The notes below the pieces were generated by a model. That model did not search any database. It was not told the origin of the DNA and saw nothing but the letters and a program-made list of their open reading frames with translations. From the NCBI RefSeq assembly GCF_006542765.1, contig NZ_SKCD01000033.1, forward strand, positions 1-64,000: a DNA stretch of 64,000 bases, in the 5' to 3' direction. The translations under genes were made by a program, and so were the position numbers. This DNA comes from Paenibacillus luteus. Lineage in GTDB: Bacteria > Bacillota > Bacilli > Paenibacillales > Paenibacillaceae. This document shows, in pieces, positions 9,446 through 18,666 of this stretch (position 1 is its first letter; each line of letters starts with the position of its first letter).

Positions 9446-9805
9446 TTAATCGCGATTTCTTCGTCCTGCTTCGTACGGGGTACTGACTGGAATGAACAAA
9501 TCGATGATCCCGATGACAAGCGCGGCTAGAATAGCGCCGAGCAGGGTAACCGTCACGCCGCCAACGATAAACTGGGCGATCCAGATGACAGCCGCACTTG
9601 CGATAAAACCTACAATACCACGGCCGAAGGGGGTAACCCTTTTGCCGAAGATGCCTTCAATGATCCAGCCGAGCGCTGCAATCACTAATGCAAGGAAAAA
9701 AGCGCTCCAGAATCCGCCGACGCTAAACTGAGGAACGATGAAGCCAACAAGCATCAGTACAAGCGCGGCAACAATGAATCGGACAACATGGCCCAAAAAA
9801 GTCAT
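9446..9805 (-). CDS. YvlD-like membrane protein (phage holin family 4 / DUF360)
   Basis: The 119-residue protein has four predicted helices (about 5-24, 30-48, 62-82 and 86-105) and a short charged tail. The sequence FGRGIVGFIASAAVIWIAQF and the length match the YvlD family of B. subtilis, a small membrane protein linked to the cell envelope stress operon yvlABCD. Here it is monocistronic. The ribosome binding site is AGGAGG. Its function is unknown; the holin label of the family comes from sequence similarity only. Confidence 0.8.
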   Translation of the reverse strand: MTFLGHVVRFIVAALVLMLVGFIVPQFSVGGFWSAFFLALVIAALGWIIEGIFGKRVTPFGRGIVGFIASAAVIWIAQFIVGGVTVTLLGAILAALVIGIIDLFIPVSTPYEAGRRNRD

Positions 9806-10033
9806 AATGTTTAACCTCCTTCAAGTGTGGGAAACCGAAGCTGAATAAACGAAACAGCTTCATTTCGGTTCATGGCTGCAAAGAGCAGCTGAACCTGTAC
9901 ATTTCGGTTTACTTTGATGCTGCAAGTGAAAAGTTGAATCGTAAGACAGCTCGTTCGTTTATATTGTGACCAATTGTGCATCATTTATGTATGAAACGAT
10001 GGTTCAACCCGTGCATCAAGGCCGTTGTTCGGC

Positions 10034-10039
10034 TATAAT
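10034..10039 (+). promoter_or_regulatory. Possible -10 element of mutS2
   Basis: TATAAT lies 26 bp before the TTG start chosen for mutS2. No convincing -35 box stands 17 bp upstream, so the match is weak. Confidence 0.3.
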
Positions 10040-10064
10040 AGTAAGGCGAGAGGAGTGTTATTTG

Positions 10065-12431
10065 TTGGACACGAAAATATTGACGACACTTGAATATCCA
10101 AAGATCATACATAGATTGTCACAGCACGCGGCAACGTCGCTCGGCAAAGCCATCGTAGAATCGCTTAAGCCGGTTTCTGACTTGGAAGCGGTTAAGCAAA
10201 CGCTGCAGATCACGGATGAGGCCTATATGGCAGACCGATTAAAGGGCAGTGCTCCATTTGGAGGGGTTGTAGATATTACGGCTCCGCTTCACCGTGCCCG
10301 AATTGGAGGCACGCTTAATCCAGAGGAGCTGCTGAATATTGCAGCTACTTCACGAGGCGGCAGACGCGTAAAGAAGCACATTAGTATTCTGCATGAAGAC
10401 AATCCGATACCGATGCTGCAATTCATTGCAGAGCAAATTAGTGAGCATAAGACGCTTGAGGACGCCATATTTGATTGCATTGACGATCAAGCGGAGGTTA
10501 TGGATAGCGCAAGCCCTGCCTTGGCATCAATCAGGCGCGAGCTGCGGAATGGGGAATCGCGTACTCGCGAGAAGATGGATCAAATGATTCGTTCCTCTTC
10601 CGTTCAGAAAATGCTGCAGGATTCCATCGTAACGCTGCGCAACGACCGATATGTTATTCCGGTTAAAGCGGAATACCGCTCTCACTTCGGGGGGATCGTG
10701 CATGACCAGTCAGGCTCGGGGGCTACGTTGTTTATTGAGCCGGAAGCGGTTGTCGCCATGAACAATAAGCTGCGTGAGCTGAAGGCTGGCGAGCTGAGGG
10801 AAATTGAGAAAATATTGCAGAAGCTTACCGCTTTGGCTTCGGATTATGTGGAGGATTTGGTTTTTAATTTGGATTTGCTCGGCCAAATTGACTTTGCATA
10901 CGCCAAAGCCCGCCTTGCTCATGGGATGAAAGCCACGCTGCCGCGTATGAATGACAGAGGCTTCTTAAAGCTGAAGCGCGGCCGTCATCCACTTATCGCT
11001 GCGGATCAGGTCGTTCCGCTCGATGTGGAGCTTGGCAACCAGTACACCGCGATCATCGTGACCGGACCCAATACGGGGGGCAAGACCGTCTCCTTAAAAA
11101 CGATCGGGCTGCTGAGCTTAATGGCGATGTCCGGCTTATTTGTCCCTGCTGAGGATGGCAGCCAGCTGTGTGTATTTGACGCGATTTATGCAGATATAGG
11201 CGATGAGCAAAGCATCGAACAAAGCTTAAGTACCTTCTCTAGCCATTTGAAGAATATTATTCGGATATTGGGGACAATGACCTCCAAGAGCCTTGTGCTG
11301 CTGGATGAGCTTGGTGCAGGAACGGACCCGGCGGAAGGCTCAGCGCTTGCGATTGCCATATTGGAGCATGTGCATGCCATGGATAGCCGTATTGTAGCTA
11401 CAACGCATTATAGCGAATTGAAGGCATATGCTTATAATCGTAAGGGTGTCATTAACGCAAGCATGGAGTTTGACGTAGCGACGCTAAGCCCTACTTATCG
11501 TCTCCTCGTTGGCGTTCCCGGCCGAAGCAATGCTTTCGCCATTGCGGAGCGTCTAGGATTGGCGCGTTCCATCATAGAGCATGCCAGAGGCGAGGTCAGC
11601 GAAGAGGATCAACGTGTTGAAAATATGATTGCGTCGCTTGAGGAAAATCGATTGGGCGCCGAGAACGAACGGCAGACGGCAGAGTCTCTGCGCCGTGAAG
11701 TCGAGACGCTTAGGGCGCGCCATGAGGCTGAACGCATGCGATTCGAGGAGCAGAAGGAAAAGCTGATGCTCAAAGCGCAGGATGAAGCCCGTGAAGCTGT
11801 TGTGAAGGCTAAGCAGGAAGCAGAGCAGATTATATCGGAATTGCGGAAGCTCGCAATGGAGGAAGGTGCTTCGGTTAAGGAGCACAAGCTTATCGAAGCT
11901 CGCCGCAGGCTGGATGAAGCAGCTCCTGAAGTGCAAAAGGCCAAACGTGGAGCATCCAAAACAGCAGTGAAGGCAGCCAAGATTGAAGCAGGTGACGAGG
12001 TTACCGTTTATAGCCTGAACCAGAAAGGGACGGTTGTGGAGATTCATCATTCCGAGGCCACGGTACAGCTCGGCATTATGAAGATGAAAGTAGCTTTGGA
12101 TGATTTGGAGCTGCTTAAATCGACAGCTTCCACGAAAGTCCAGCAGCCTAAGCAAGCGGCCAGCCTGAAGCGCTCACGCGATGAGAATCTCAAGATGGAG
12201 CTGGATCTACGCGGTGAGAATCTGGAGGAATCAATCCTAGAGGTAGACCGGTTTCTCGATGAGGCCTTTTTATCGGGTCTTGCGCAGGTAGCCATTATTC
12301 ATGGCAAAGGAACGGGCGTACTCCGTACGGGAATACAGCAATATTTGCGTAAACATAGCCATGTGAAGAGCTTTAGGCTGGGCAATTACGGAGAGGGTGG
12401 CGTTGGCGTCACGATTGCCGAGCTTAAATAG
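10065..12431 (+). CDS. mutS2: Endonuclease MutS2
   Basis: The 788-residue protein shows the MutS2 order: lever/clamp region, ATPase core with Walker A GPNTGGKT (about 333-341) and Walker B LVLLDELGAGTDP (about 411), a long charged coiled coil (about 515-640), and a C-terminal Smr nuclease domain from about 711 with LDLRG and HGKGTGVLRTG. MutS2 acts on recombination intermediates and, in B. subtilis, on collided ribosomes. The frame is open from 9966, but the family starts at LDTKILTTLEYPK; TTG 10065 has GAGAGGAG 9 bp upstream and gives the normal length (B. subtilis about 785). Confidence 0.96.
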   Translation: MDTKILTTLEYPKIIHRLSQHAATSLGKAIVESLKPVSDLEAVKQTLQITDEAYMADRLKGSAPFGGVVDITAPLHRARIGGTLNPEELLNIAATSRGGRRVKKHISILHEDNPIPMLQFIAEQISEHKTLEDAIFDCIDDQAEVMDSASPALASIRRELRNGESRTREKMDQMIRSSSVQKMLQDSIVTLRNDRYVIPVKAEYRSHFGGIVHDQSGSGATLFIEPEAVVAMNNKLRELKAGELREIEKILQKLTALASDYVEDLVFNLDLLGQIDFAYAKARLAHGMKATLPRMNDRGFLKLKRGRHPLIAADQVVPLDVELGNQYTAIIVTGPNTGGKTVSLKTIGLLSLMAMSGLFVPAEDGSQLCVFDAIYADIGDEQSIEQSLSTFSSHLKNIIRILGTMTSKSLVLLDELGAGTDPAEGSALAIAILEHVHAMDSRIVATTHYSELKAYAYNRKGVINASMEFDVATLSPTYRLLVGVPGRSNAFAIAERLGLARSIIEHARGEVSEEDQRVENMIASLEENRLGAENERQTAESLRREVETLRARHEAERMRFEEQKEKLMLKAQDEAREAVVKAKQEAEQIISELRKLAMEEGASVKEHKLIEARRRLDEAAPEVQKAKRGASKTAVKAAKIEAGDEVTVYSLNQKGTVVEIHHSEATVQLGIMKMKVALDDLELLKSTASTKVQQPKQAASLKRSRDENLKMELDLRGENLEESILEVDRFLDEAFLSGLAQVAIIHGKGTGVLRTGIQQYLRKHSHVKSFRLGNYGEGGVGVTIAELK

Positions 12432-12479
12432 CAGGTTTCTCGCCTGTGAAGAAGAAACGGAATGAGGGAGTGACTTTGA

Positions 12480-12902
12480 ATGAGTAATGAAGTTGATAAC
12501 CTGCTGAGCAACCCCTACGCTGCTTCGCTTGTTTATGTATCGGTTACGGTGCTGTCTCTCATTGTGTTTTTATCCTGCTTTGAGCTGGTTACCCGCTATA
12601 AATGCTGGAGCGAGATCAAGAAAGGGAATGTTGCCGTAGCCATGGCGACGAGCGGCAAGATTTTTGGCATATGCAATATTTTTCGTTTCTCGATCGAGTC
12701 GAATGACTCGGTATACCAAAGCCTCATTTGGGGGGCTTTCGGATTTGTTATTTTGATGGCCGCTTACTTTTTATTCGAATTTCTAACGCCTGTATTCCGA
12801 ATTGACGATGAAATTCAACGTGATAATCGTGCAGTGGGACTTATTGCGATGATTATTTCGGTATCGTTGTCTTATGTCATCGGAGCAACGGTCATTATTT
12901 AA
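12480..12902 (+). CDS. DUF350 family membrane protein
   Basis: The 140-residue protein has four predicted helices in two pairs (about 15-38, 48-65, 84-103 and 118-139) with the polar FRIDDEIQRDNRAVGL segment between the second and third pair, which is typical of DUF350. It follows mutS2 by 48 bp on the same strand and is probably co-transcribed. Its function is unknown. Confidence 0.75.
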   Translation: MSNEVDNLLSNPYAASLVYVSVTVLSLIVFLSCFELVTRYKCWSEIKKGNVAVAMATSGKIFGICNIFRFSIESNDSVYQSLIWGAFGFVILMAAYFLFEFLTPVFRIDDEIQRDNRAVGLIAMIISVSLSYVIGATVII

Positions 12903-13015
12903 AATATAGGACAGTATGTCATTTCGCCATACGGTCACTATATTTCTCGGAATGAAACGCGCTGCGCCGCCAGAGGACGGCTACAGCCGTTTCACCTTGA
13001 TCGGGGGAAGCCATT

Positions 13016-13096
13016 TTGAAATATTTATGGAGAATTCTAGTAGTCGTAGCTATTTTGTTTTTTGCGTTTGGCGTAATCTATTTAATGAACCATTAG
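13016..13096 (+). CDS. Possible 26-residue single-pass membrane peptide
   Basis: A short frame starts at TTG 13016, with GGGGGAAG 5 bp upstream, and encodes MKYLWRILVVVAILFFAFGV followed by six residues and a stop. It is one hydrophobic helix with basic residues at the N-terminus, in line between the DUF350 gene and the zinc-ribbon gene. No homology could be recognised; the call rests on the ribosome binding site and the clean membrane helix. Confidence 0.4.
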   Translation: MKYLWRILVVVAILFFAFGVIYLMNH

Positions 13097-13112
13097 AAGG
13101 GAAGTTATTCAA

Positions 13113-13718
13113 GTGGAAGAGCATTTGATTTGTCCGTGGTGTTTAACGGAAGTGGTATGGGATGAAGAGATTGGGCCGGAGACGCATTGTCCGCATTGCG
13201 ACAATGAGCTGAGCGCATACCGAACAATAGAGCTTGGTTATGATGAAGAAGAAGTGGAAGAGGATGAGCATGAGCGCGCAGTGCAAGCACTGAAAATCAA
13301 TGATGCGCACCGGGCAGCAAGGCAAGCCAGTGGAATAAATGAAGAAGAGCCTTTGGAAGAAGAAGAGGAAGACGACTCTGATGATCCGAACCATAAACGC
13401 TGGCTTGCAGAAGGTGACGGCTACCGCAGCACGAATAGTTCGCGTTTTGCAGTGGAGGAAACGGTTCAGCGCATTCTCGATGATCAGGATGAAATACCGG
13501 AATGCCCGGTTTGCCGGGAATACATGATCGAGGCTGGCGTGCAAATGATGGGGGACCAGCAATTTGAATCCAGAATTGCACCTTCGCTCGGCGAAGCCGT
13601 GTTAACGACTCCGTTCCGTTTGATCCTTTATGTATGTCCGGCTTGTTATCATACCTCCTCGGTGCTAAGTCCTGATGACCGCGAGCAAATGAACCAGCGG
13701 CTGATGCCGCGCGAATAG
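13113..13718 (+). CDS. Hypothetical zinc-ribbon protein
   Basis: The 201-residue protein carries an N-terminal CPWC...CPHC pair (C7, C10, C26, C29), a very acidic middle (about 45-95, rich in Glu and Asp) and a C-terminal CPVC...CPAC pair. Two treble-clef or zinc-ribbon units are therefore likely. The start is GTG 13113 with GAAGGGAAG upstream. It lies between the DUF350 gene and an MFS gene in what may be one operon. I do not recognise a family with known function. Confidence 0.75.
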   Translation: MEEHLICPWCLTEVVWDEEIGPETHCPHCDNELSAYRTIELGYDEEEVEEDEHERAVQALKINDAHRAARQASGINEEEPLEEEEEDDSDDPNHKRWLAEGDGYRSTNSSRFAVEETVQRILDDQDEIPECPVCREYMIEAGVQMMGDQQFESRIAPSLGEAVLTTPFRLILYVCPACYHTSSVLSPDDREQMNQRLMPRE

Positions 13719-13848
13719 CCGTTACTGGCAATAATGGGCTGGCATATGGGAATGTGATATAGGGAATGTTACAAAACGATATTCAGAAGGTTGGTCAGGC
13801 AGGTGAGAGCCTTGCTCTGTTGCTCTGCCACCGCTGGGAGGAATCGTT

Positions 13849-15072
13849 TTGAACAAAACCACAGCCAGAACGCTAGATGGACAAGCGGTGTTGTTACTTA
13901 TTGTACAAGCATTGTACGGCATTGCGAATGCGTTGTCAGGCACCTTTGTTCCCGTATACCTGTGGAAAGCCAGTCAGTCTTATATGTTGATCGGCTGGTT
14001 TACACTAGGCCAGTATGTGATGAGCGGTCTTACGTTTTGGGTAGCCGGGAAATGGGTGAAGGAGCATAACAAGATGAACAGCCTTCGCGTGGGCATCGTC
14101 TTGTCCGGCATCTTCTATTGCACGGTGCTGCTCCTGGGTCAGCAGGCAAAAGTGTATTATGTGCCGCTTGGTATTTTGAATGGCATGGCGCTTGGCTTTT
14201 TTTGGATTGCATTTAATGTAGTCTACTTTGAAGTGACTGATCCGGATAACCGAGACCGCTTCAATGGATGGGCAGGCTTGTTAGGTTCAGCTGCCGGTAT
14301 CGTAGCGCCTTGGGTTTCTGGTTTGCTTATTACATCGATGCAAGGGGAGAAGGGCTACCGGCTTATTTTTACCTTGTCGCTCATTATTTTTTCAATGTGC
14401 GTCATATTGAGCTTTTGGCTTAAGAAGAGGAAGGCGCAAGGCGTTTACAATTGGAAACATGGCCTGCAGCAGCTGATGCAAAAAGGAAACCCTTGGCGGC
14501 GCATGCTGCCCGCGATTGCGGCGCAGGGTGTACGCGAGGGCGTATTTATGTTTTTGGTAGGGCTTACGGTGTATGTCGCAACTCAAAATGAGAGCAAGCT
14601 GGGTACCTATTCGCTTATTACATCGCTTGTTGCCTTAATCAGCTTTTGGGCCGTGGGTAGAATGCTGAACAAAAGCAATCGGAAGCTTGCCATGCTTATT
14701 GGCGTTCTTATGATTGCCGTTGTCATTTTACCTTTATTTTGGAAAGTTTCTTATGCTACGCTGCTGATGTTCGGCATTGGCACGTCGCTTTTTATGCCGC
14801 TTTATATTATTCCTATGACCTCGCGAGTGTTCGATCTGATCGGACAATCGGAGGAGAGTGCACGCGAGCGCGAGGAGTTTATCGTACTTCGTGAGGCTGG
14901 TCTTGTAATCGGCAGAGTGATTGGATTATCCTCCTACTTAATTGTGCTTCCGCTTAATCATTCAGCCTTAGCCATTACGTGGCTGTTATTTGCGGTTGGC
15001 GTTGTTCCAATTGCAGGCTGGTGGTTTATGAAGCCTTTCTTGGAGATACAGCAGGCACAAACCAATGGATAA
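13849..15072 (+). CDS. MFS transporter
   Basis: The 407-residue protein has about 12 predicted membrane helices and the loop between helices 2 and 3 expected for the major facilitator superfamily. The start is TTG with GGGAGGAA upstream. The stop lies 12 bp before cysK, so the two may be co-transcribed. The substrate cannot be read from sequence; export of a small molecule is the usual role of this branch. Confidence 0.8.
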   Translation: MNKTTARTLDGQAVLLLIVQALYGIANALSGTFVPVYLWKASQSYMLIGWFTLGQYVMSGLTFWVAGKWVKEHNKMNSLRVGIVLSGIFYCTVLLLGQQAKVYYVPLGILNGMALGFFWIAFNVVYFEVTDPDNRDRFNGWAGLLGSAAGIVAPWVSGLLITSMQGEKGYRLIFTLSLIIFSMCVILSFWLKKRKAQGVYNWKHGLQQLMQKGNPWRRMLPAIAAQGVREGVFMFLVGLTVYVATQNESKLGTYSLITSLVALISFWAVGRMLNKSNRKLAMLIGVLMIAVVILPLFWKVSYATLLMFGIGTSLFMPLYIIPMTSRVFDLIGQSEESAREREEFIVLREAGLVIGRVIGLSSYLIVLPLNHSALAITWLLFAVGVVPIAGWWFMKPFLEIQQAQTNG

Positions 15073-15084
15073 GGAGTGTAACAG

Positions 15085-16002
15085 ATGGCAAGAATTGTTT
15101 CGGATATCACTCAATTAATCGGCAATACGCCAGTCGTTCGACTAAATCGTCTTCAGGATGAGCACAGCGCTGAGGTATGTGTGAAGCTGGAGCGCTTTAA
15201 TCCAAGCGGCAGCGTGAAGGATCGGGCAGCTTTCTCGCTTATAAATGACGCGGAGGAGCGCGGGCTCATCAAGCCAGGCGATACCATCATTGAGCCAACG
15301 AGCGGAAATACCGGGATTGGGCTTGCGATGAATGCGGCAGCCAGAGGCTATAAGATGATCTTGGTTATGCCAGACAATATGACTGCAGAGCGAATTAAGC
15401 TGCTTCAAGCCTACGGCGCCGAAGTTGTGCTGACTCCTGCAGCAGAGCGCATGCCTGGAGCCATCCGCAAAGCAGAGGAACTTCGCGCTGAGCGCCCTGG
15501 CAGCTATATCCCAAATCAGTTTGAGAACCAAGCAAATCCAAATATTCACAGGCTGACGACAGCCATTGAAATTATGGAGCAAACAGGTGGCAAGCTGGAT
15601 GCCTTTGTGGCAACGGCAGGCACCGGCGGCACCATTACGGGGACCGGCGAAGCGCTTAAGGAGCTGCTTCCTCATCTATACATAGCTGTCGTTGAACCGA
15701 TGGGTTCCCCCGTATTATCCGGAGGAGAGCCGGGACCGCATAAGCTGGTCGGCACGAGCCCTGGCTTTGTGCCTACGATTCTAAATACATCCATTTACGA
15801 TGAAATTATTCAAGTATCAGATGCGGATGCGCTATCGACAACAAAGGCATTGGCAACACGAGAAGGCTTGCTGCTGGGGCCGTCTTCGGGAGCATCCGTG
15901 TGGGCAGCTATGCAGGTAGCCAAGCGTCTCGGGCCTGGCAAAAGAGTGCTCTGCATAGCCCCGGATACGGGCGAGCGCTATATGAGTATGGATATATTTT
16001 AA
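15085..16002 (+). CDS. cysK: Cysteine synthase A (O-acetylserine sulfhydrylase)
   Basis: The 305-residue PLP enzyme makes cysteine from O-acetylserine and sulfide. NPSGSVKDR carries the Schiff-base lysine (K45), TSGNTG binds the substrate carboxylate, GTGGTITGTG holds the PLP phosphate, and SSGAS is near the C-terminus. The length is normal. It follows the MFS gene closely and converges with the CotH gene, 12 bp away, without a clear terminator. Confidence 0.93.
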   Translation: MARIVSDITQLIGNTPVVRLNRLQDEHSAEVCVKLERFNPSGSVKDRAAFSLINDAEERGLIKPGDTIIEPTSGNTGIGLAMNAAARGYKMILVMPDNMTAERIKLLQAYGAEVVLTPAAERMPGAIRKAEELRAERPGSYIPNQFENQANPNIHRLTTAIEIMEQTGGKLDAFVATAGTGGTITGTGEALKELLPHLYIAVVEPMGSPVLSGGEPGPHKLVGTSPGFVPTILNTSIYDEIIQVSDADALSTTKALATREGLLLGPSSGASVWAAMQVAKRLGPGKRVLCIAPDTGERYMSMDIF

Positions 16003-16014
16003 ACGGGTAATCTC

Positions 16015-17085
16015 TTATTCCCATTCCTTCAATGAACGCTGCACGATTGCTCTTCTTTCTTTTATATAATCATAGATAAAGGACGGCTCTGCCAAGAAGG
16101 AGTCGTAGCTTGCTTTTCGCGTATAATCGTTTCGGATAGCTGGAGACAACCGGGCATGCATCTCGGAGATGACCGGCTCCAGCTTCTCGAAGGTGAACGC
16201 GGCTTGGAGCTGTTTCTTTATAATCGAACGGTATTTTTGGCGGCATGCAGGAAAAGTAAACAGTTTCTCTGTCAGCGTATTATAGCCTTGCAGTCTTACA
16301 AGATTACTGCCGCACGGCTTGCCATAGCAATTCCTCCCCCAGGTACCCTCATAATCCCACGGAATTATGCGATATTTCCCGCTAGTACGATGCTCATATA
16401 GAGCGTAGTTTTGATCAAATCCATCATAGTTTCCCGTCAGCACGGCTCCGGCCAGCCATAATAGATATTGCGAAATATCAAGCCGCTTCGCGGTATACAC
16501 AGCAAGGTTTTTCCCCGACGTACGATTTAAGTTGCGCACAAACGATGTAAGCCTGCTCTTTGTTCCTGTTTTCCCCTGCATTAATTCATAACCATCGAAT
16601 AGCGAAAGTTTCTTACCCTTAGTTACAGGATCGAATAAGCTGAAATCCGCACTGTCGTTAACAGCATAAAGAAGGGAGCGGCAGCCAATATTTCTCGTTT
16701 GAAAAAAGAGTGAGTCGACAGCTTCGATTTCCAAGTAAACGCCTTGAGGCACGCCGTTTATAATTAGCCAAAAATGGTTGGTTTCAGGTGAAGGTACGCC
16801 TATTTTGTTAAAGAAATAGAAGGAGAGCGCATTGCGCATCATGGAAGGATCGTCATATTCGGCATTCCAATGAAGCGTTTTTCCGCCTTCTATTCGTACT
16901 TCAAAGGATTTTTTGGAATAGTTCCTCGTATGGCCCCCACGAAGGCCAAAGTTTGCTTGATAGGTTTGTCCGTTCATTTCCAGCTCTGCCGGCTTGAAGT
17001 CTCGTCCCCAAGCATTTTGGTGCAGCTCTTGAAAATCAGCTGAATCGATGTTAATGATGCGTGCAGGCAGTGTTTCAGTAGCCAT
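16015..17085 (-). CDS. cotH: CotH-like spore coat protein kinase
   Basis: The 356-residue protein matches the CotH family of atypical spore coat kinases, which phosphorylate coat proteins in the mother cell and are needed for inner and outer coat assembly. Typical elements are FGLRGGHTRNYSKKSFEV, MRNALSFYFFNKIGVPSPET, NYDGFDQNYALYEHRTSGKY and the metal-binding segment IIPWDYEGTWG. It opens a sporulation block that also holds CotB- and CotF-like genes. CotB in B. subtilis needs CotH, and a CotB-like gene lies 700 bp away. Confidence 0.88.
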   Translation of the reverse strand: MATETLPARIINIDSADFQELHQNAWGRDFKPAELEMNGQTYQANFGLRGGHTRNYSKKSFEVRIEGGKTLHWNAEYDDPSMMRNALSFYFFNKIGVPSPETNHFWLIINGVPQGVYLEIEAVDSLFFQTRNIGCRSLLYAVNDSADFSLFDPVTKGKKLSLFDGYELMQGKTGTKSRLTSFVRNLNRTSGKNLAVYTAKRLDISQYLLWLAGAVLTGNYDGFDQNYALYEHRTSGKYRIIPWDYEGTWGRNCYGKPCGSNLVRLQGYNTLTEKLFTFPACRQKYRSIIKKQLQAAFTFEKLEPVISEMHARLSPAIRNDYTRKASYDSFLAEPSFIYDYIKERRAIVQRSLKEWE

Positions 17086-17110
17086 ATAACCATCTCCTGA
17101 GGCAAAAGAT

Positions 17111-17137
17111 AAAGCCTACCGTTAGTCGATAGGCTTT
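17111..17137 (-). terminator. Terminator behind the 108-residue coat-like gene
   Basis: AAAGCCTA and TAGGCTTT form a stem around 11 nt; on the minus strand ATCTTTTG follows. It separates the gene at 17185 from the CotH gene. Confidence 0.55.
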
Positions 17138-17184
17138 GGATCTTAGTTAAGGTATTCAGCTCATGCCCATATGGTCACACCATT

Positions 17185-17511
17185 TTAAGAAAGATTGATC
17201 TCCCACACAAAGCTTGGCATAAGGTCTGTGTCTTCGAATACAAGATAAGGAACACTGCGATTCCCCTCTGTAAGACTGCCGCTTGTTCGGTTAGCGCTGG
17301 AATGGTTGCCTTCCGTACGGTTGCCGTTCGTCATATTTCCGAATGAGCGTTCCTCATTAGCAAGAGTACCCTGCGACCCGTTTCCTAATGAAAAGTTGTG
17401 TTCTGAGCGGTTTCCAGCCGTAAGGCTGCTCCCGCTTGACTTCTTAATCTCGTTACTGGCTTTGCTTGCTTTGGCATACTTTCTTTGCTTGCTGTTCCTG
17501 TTTCTTGTCAA
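17185..17511 (-). CDS. Low-complexity Asn/Gly/Ser protein, probable spore coat component
   Basis: The 108-residue protein starts at TTG with a strong AGGAGGAA site 7 bp upstream. A lysine/asparagine-rich head (TRNRNSKQRKYAKASKAS) is followed by four loose repeats around GNRSE, GNGSQ, GNRTEGN and GNRSV, then a conserved-looking tail (YLVFEDTDLMPSFVWEI). The composition, the repeats and the position between CotH and CotB-like genes suggest a coat or exosporium protein. I do not recognise a named family. Confidence 0.65.
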   Translation of the reverse strand: MTRNRNSKQRKYAKASKASNEIKKSSGSSLTAGNRSEHNFSLGNGSQGTLANEERSFGNMTNGNRTEGNHSSANRTSGSLTEGNRSVPYLVFEDTDLMPSFVWEINLS

Positions 17512-17799
17512 AGTAAAATTCCTCCTATAAATGAAGATAAGATAATCTATGACAGTTATCTAGTAATCGTTATGGTTGGGATACTCAATCTTGAATAAAT
17601 AGATAGTAATCTAGTACCCCTGCAATACGGTATACATATAAATATATTACATATCGTATCTCATGATAGATGGCGTGAAAGAAGTATTGGAGGGATGCTT
17701 AGCCATACAAACAGGATACTGGTGTAAGAGTTTTGTCAGCTAGTTTGGTGAAAATGCTAGAGCTATTTTTTATTATGAAATTATCGGAGGGATTTTTTT
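17512..17799. other. Divergent intergenic region of two coat-type genes
   Basis: This 288-bp AT-rich region separates the minus-strand coat-like gene from the CotB-like gene. It holds both ribosome binding sites (TCCTCC at 17520-17525; CGGAGGG at 17785-17791). Sporulation sigma factor promoters are expected here, but I see no match clear enough to call. Confidence 0.5.
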
Positions 17800-18597
17800 A
17801 TGAGTTTTTGCTGTAACTTTAATCAATTTGCAGGTCAATCCGTCGCTGGTGCCACAGACAATAACAATAATCATCACAAAAGCCACAAAAGCCACAAGAG
17901 CAATCGAAGCGGAAGCAATGACAGCCGTTTTCTAGAAAGCTTGGTTGGCAAGCAAGTGAAGATCAATCGTGGTGGACCAAACTCGGTTCAAGGAAAACTT
18001 CTTGCTATCAAAAGCGATTATCTAGTAGTAAGCACAAGACATGGCGTGGTATATGTCGCTTCCAGCCATGTGAAAAGCATTACAGAAGTGGAGTGCAACA
18101 GAAGCGGTGGCAATAGAAGCGATGGCAACAAAAGTGGCAATCAAAACAAAAGTGGTTCCTGCCACCGCAGCGGCCATCGCGATCCTAGCTATATTCAGGC
18201 CCGCAATTTCAATGGAGTCATTCGCGCTCTGAATCAAACCTTTGTTCAAATCAATTCTGGAGGCCCTGAGAAGGTTGAAGGTTTCATTGCTCAAGTTAAC
18301 AATGATTCGATCTTACTCGTTGCTTGCAAAGAAGCCATCCAAATCCAAAACGATCATATTAAAACGATTCAAGCAGCTAACAACAACTGTTCCGGTGGAA
18401 ACAATAACAAAAACAATAATAAAAACAATAATAAAAACGACAACAAAAATGACAACAAAAATGACAACAAAAATGACAACAAAAACGATAACAAAAGCAA
18501 ATCGCAAGGCAACCGCAGTGGTGGAAGAAACCGCGCTAATGCAGCATCTGTCAAATCCGCTTCAAAAACAGCACGCCGTTCGGTGAAAAAAGGCTAA
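17800..18597 (+). CDS. cotB: CotB-like spore coat protein
   Basis: The 265-residue protein holds two copies of the CotB unit: residues about 48-98, with VKINRGGPNSVQGKLLAIKS and HVKSITE, and about 148-190, with VQINSGGPEKVEGFI and HIKTI. The same GGPE..G...... DY....HIKSI pattern occurs three times in B. subtilis CotB. His/Lys/Ser and Asn/Lys-rich low-complexity stretches separate and follow the units; the (K/D)NK repeats at 18400-18500 and the basic tail would suit cross-linking or phosphorylation by CotH. It is presumably on the outer spore coat. The site GGAGGG lies before ATG. Confidence 0.82.
   Translation: MSFCCNFNQFAGQSVAGATDNNNNHHKSHKSHKSNRSGSNDSRFLESLVGKQVKINRGGPNSVQGKLLAIKSDYLVVSTRHGVVYVASSHVKSITEVECNRSGGNRSDGNKSGNQNKSGSCHRSGHRDPSYIQARNFNGVIRALNQTFVQINSGGPEKVEGFIAQVNNDSILLVACKEAIQIQNDHIKTIQAANNNCSGGNNNKNNNKNNNKNDNKNDNKNDNKNDNKNDNKSKSQGNRSGGRNRANAASVKSASKTARRSVKKG
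18402..18498 (+). repeat. 12-bp tandem repeat coding for Asn-Lys-rich segment
   Basis: Units close to AACAAAAATGAC and AATAATAAAAAC repeat about eight times in frame inside the CotB-like gene. Such repeats can change in copy number by slippage. Confidence 0.7.
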
Positions 18598-18604
18598 TAT
18601 CCCG

Positions 18605-18631
18605 TCAGGCAAAGGCGGGGCCTTTGCCTGA
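18605..18631 (+). terminator. Hairpin behind the CotB-like gene
   Basis: TCAGGCAAAGG and CCTTTGCCTGA form a perfect 11-bp stem with loop CGGGG. The T run behind it is weak (TTCTACTATTT), so termination may be partial and let the next gene be read. Confidence 0.65.
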
Positions 18632-18666
18632 TTCTACTATTTACCGGATGAAAGGAGGTTGATCGC

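Noticed and set aside
11553..12155. 200-codon minus-strand frame
   Set aside because: It is antisense to the coiled-coil part of mutS2 and reads as a reverse-frame shadow.
12916..13128. 70-codon plus-strand frame
   Set aside because: It overlaps the better-supported 26-residue peptide and the start of the zinc-ribbon gene, and has no membrane or motif pattern.
17512..17799. SigK- or SigE-type promoters of the coat genes
   Set aside because: Several CATA-like sequences occur in this AT-rich stretch, but none has a convincing -35 partner at the right distance.
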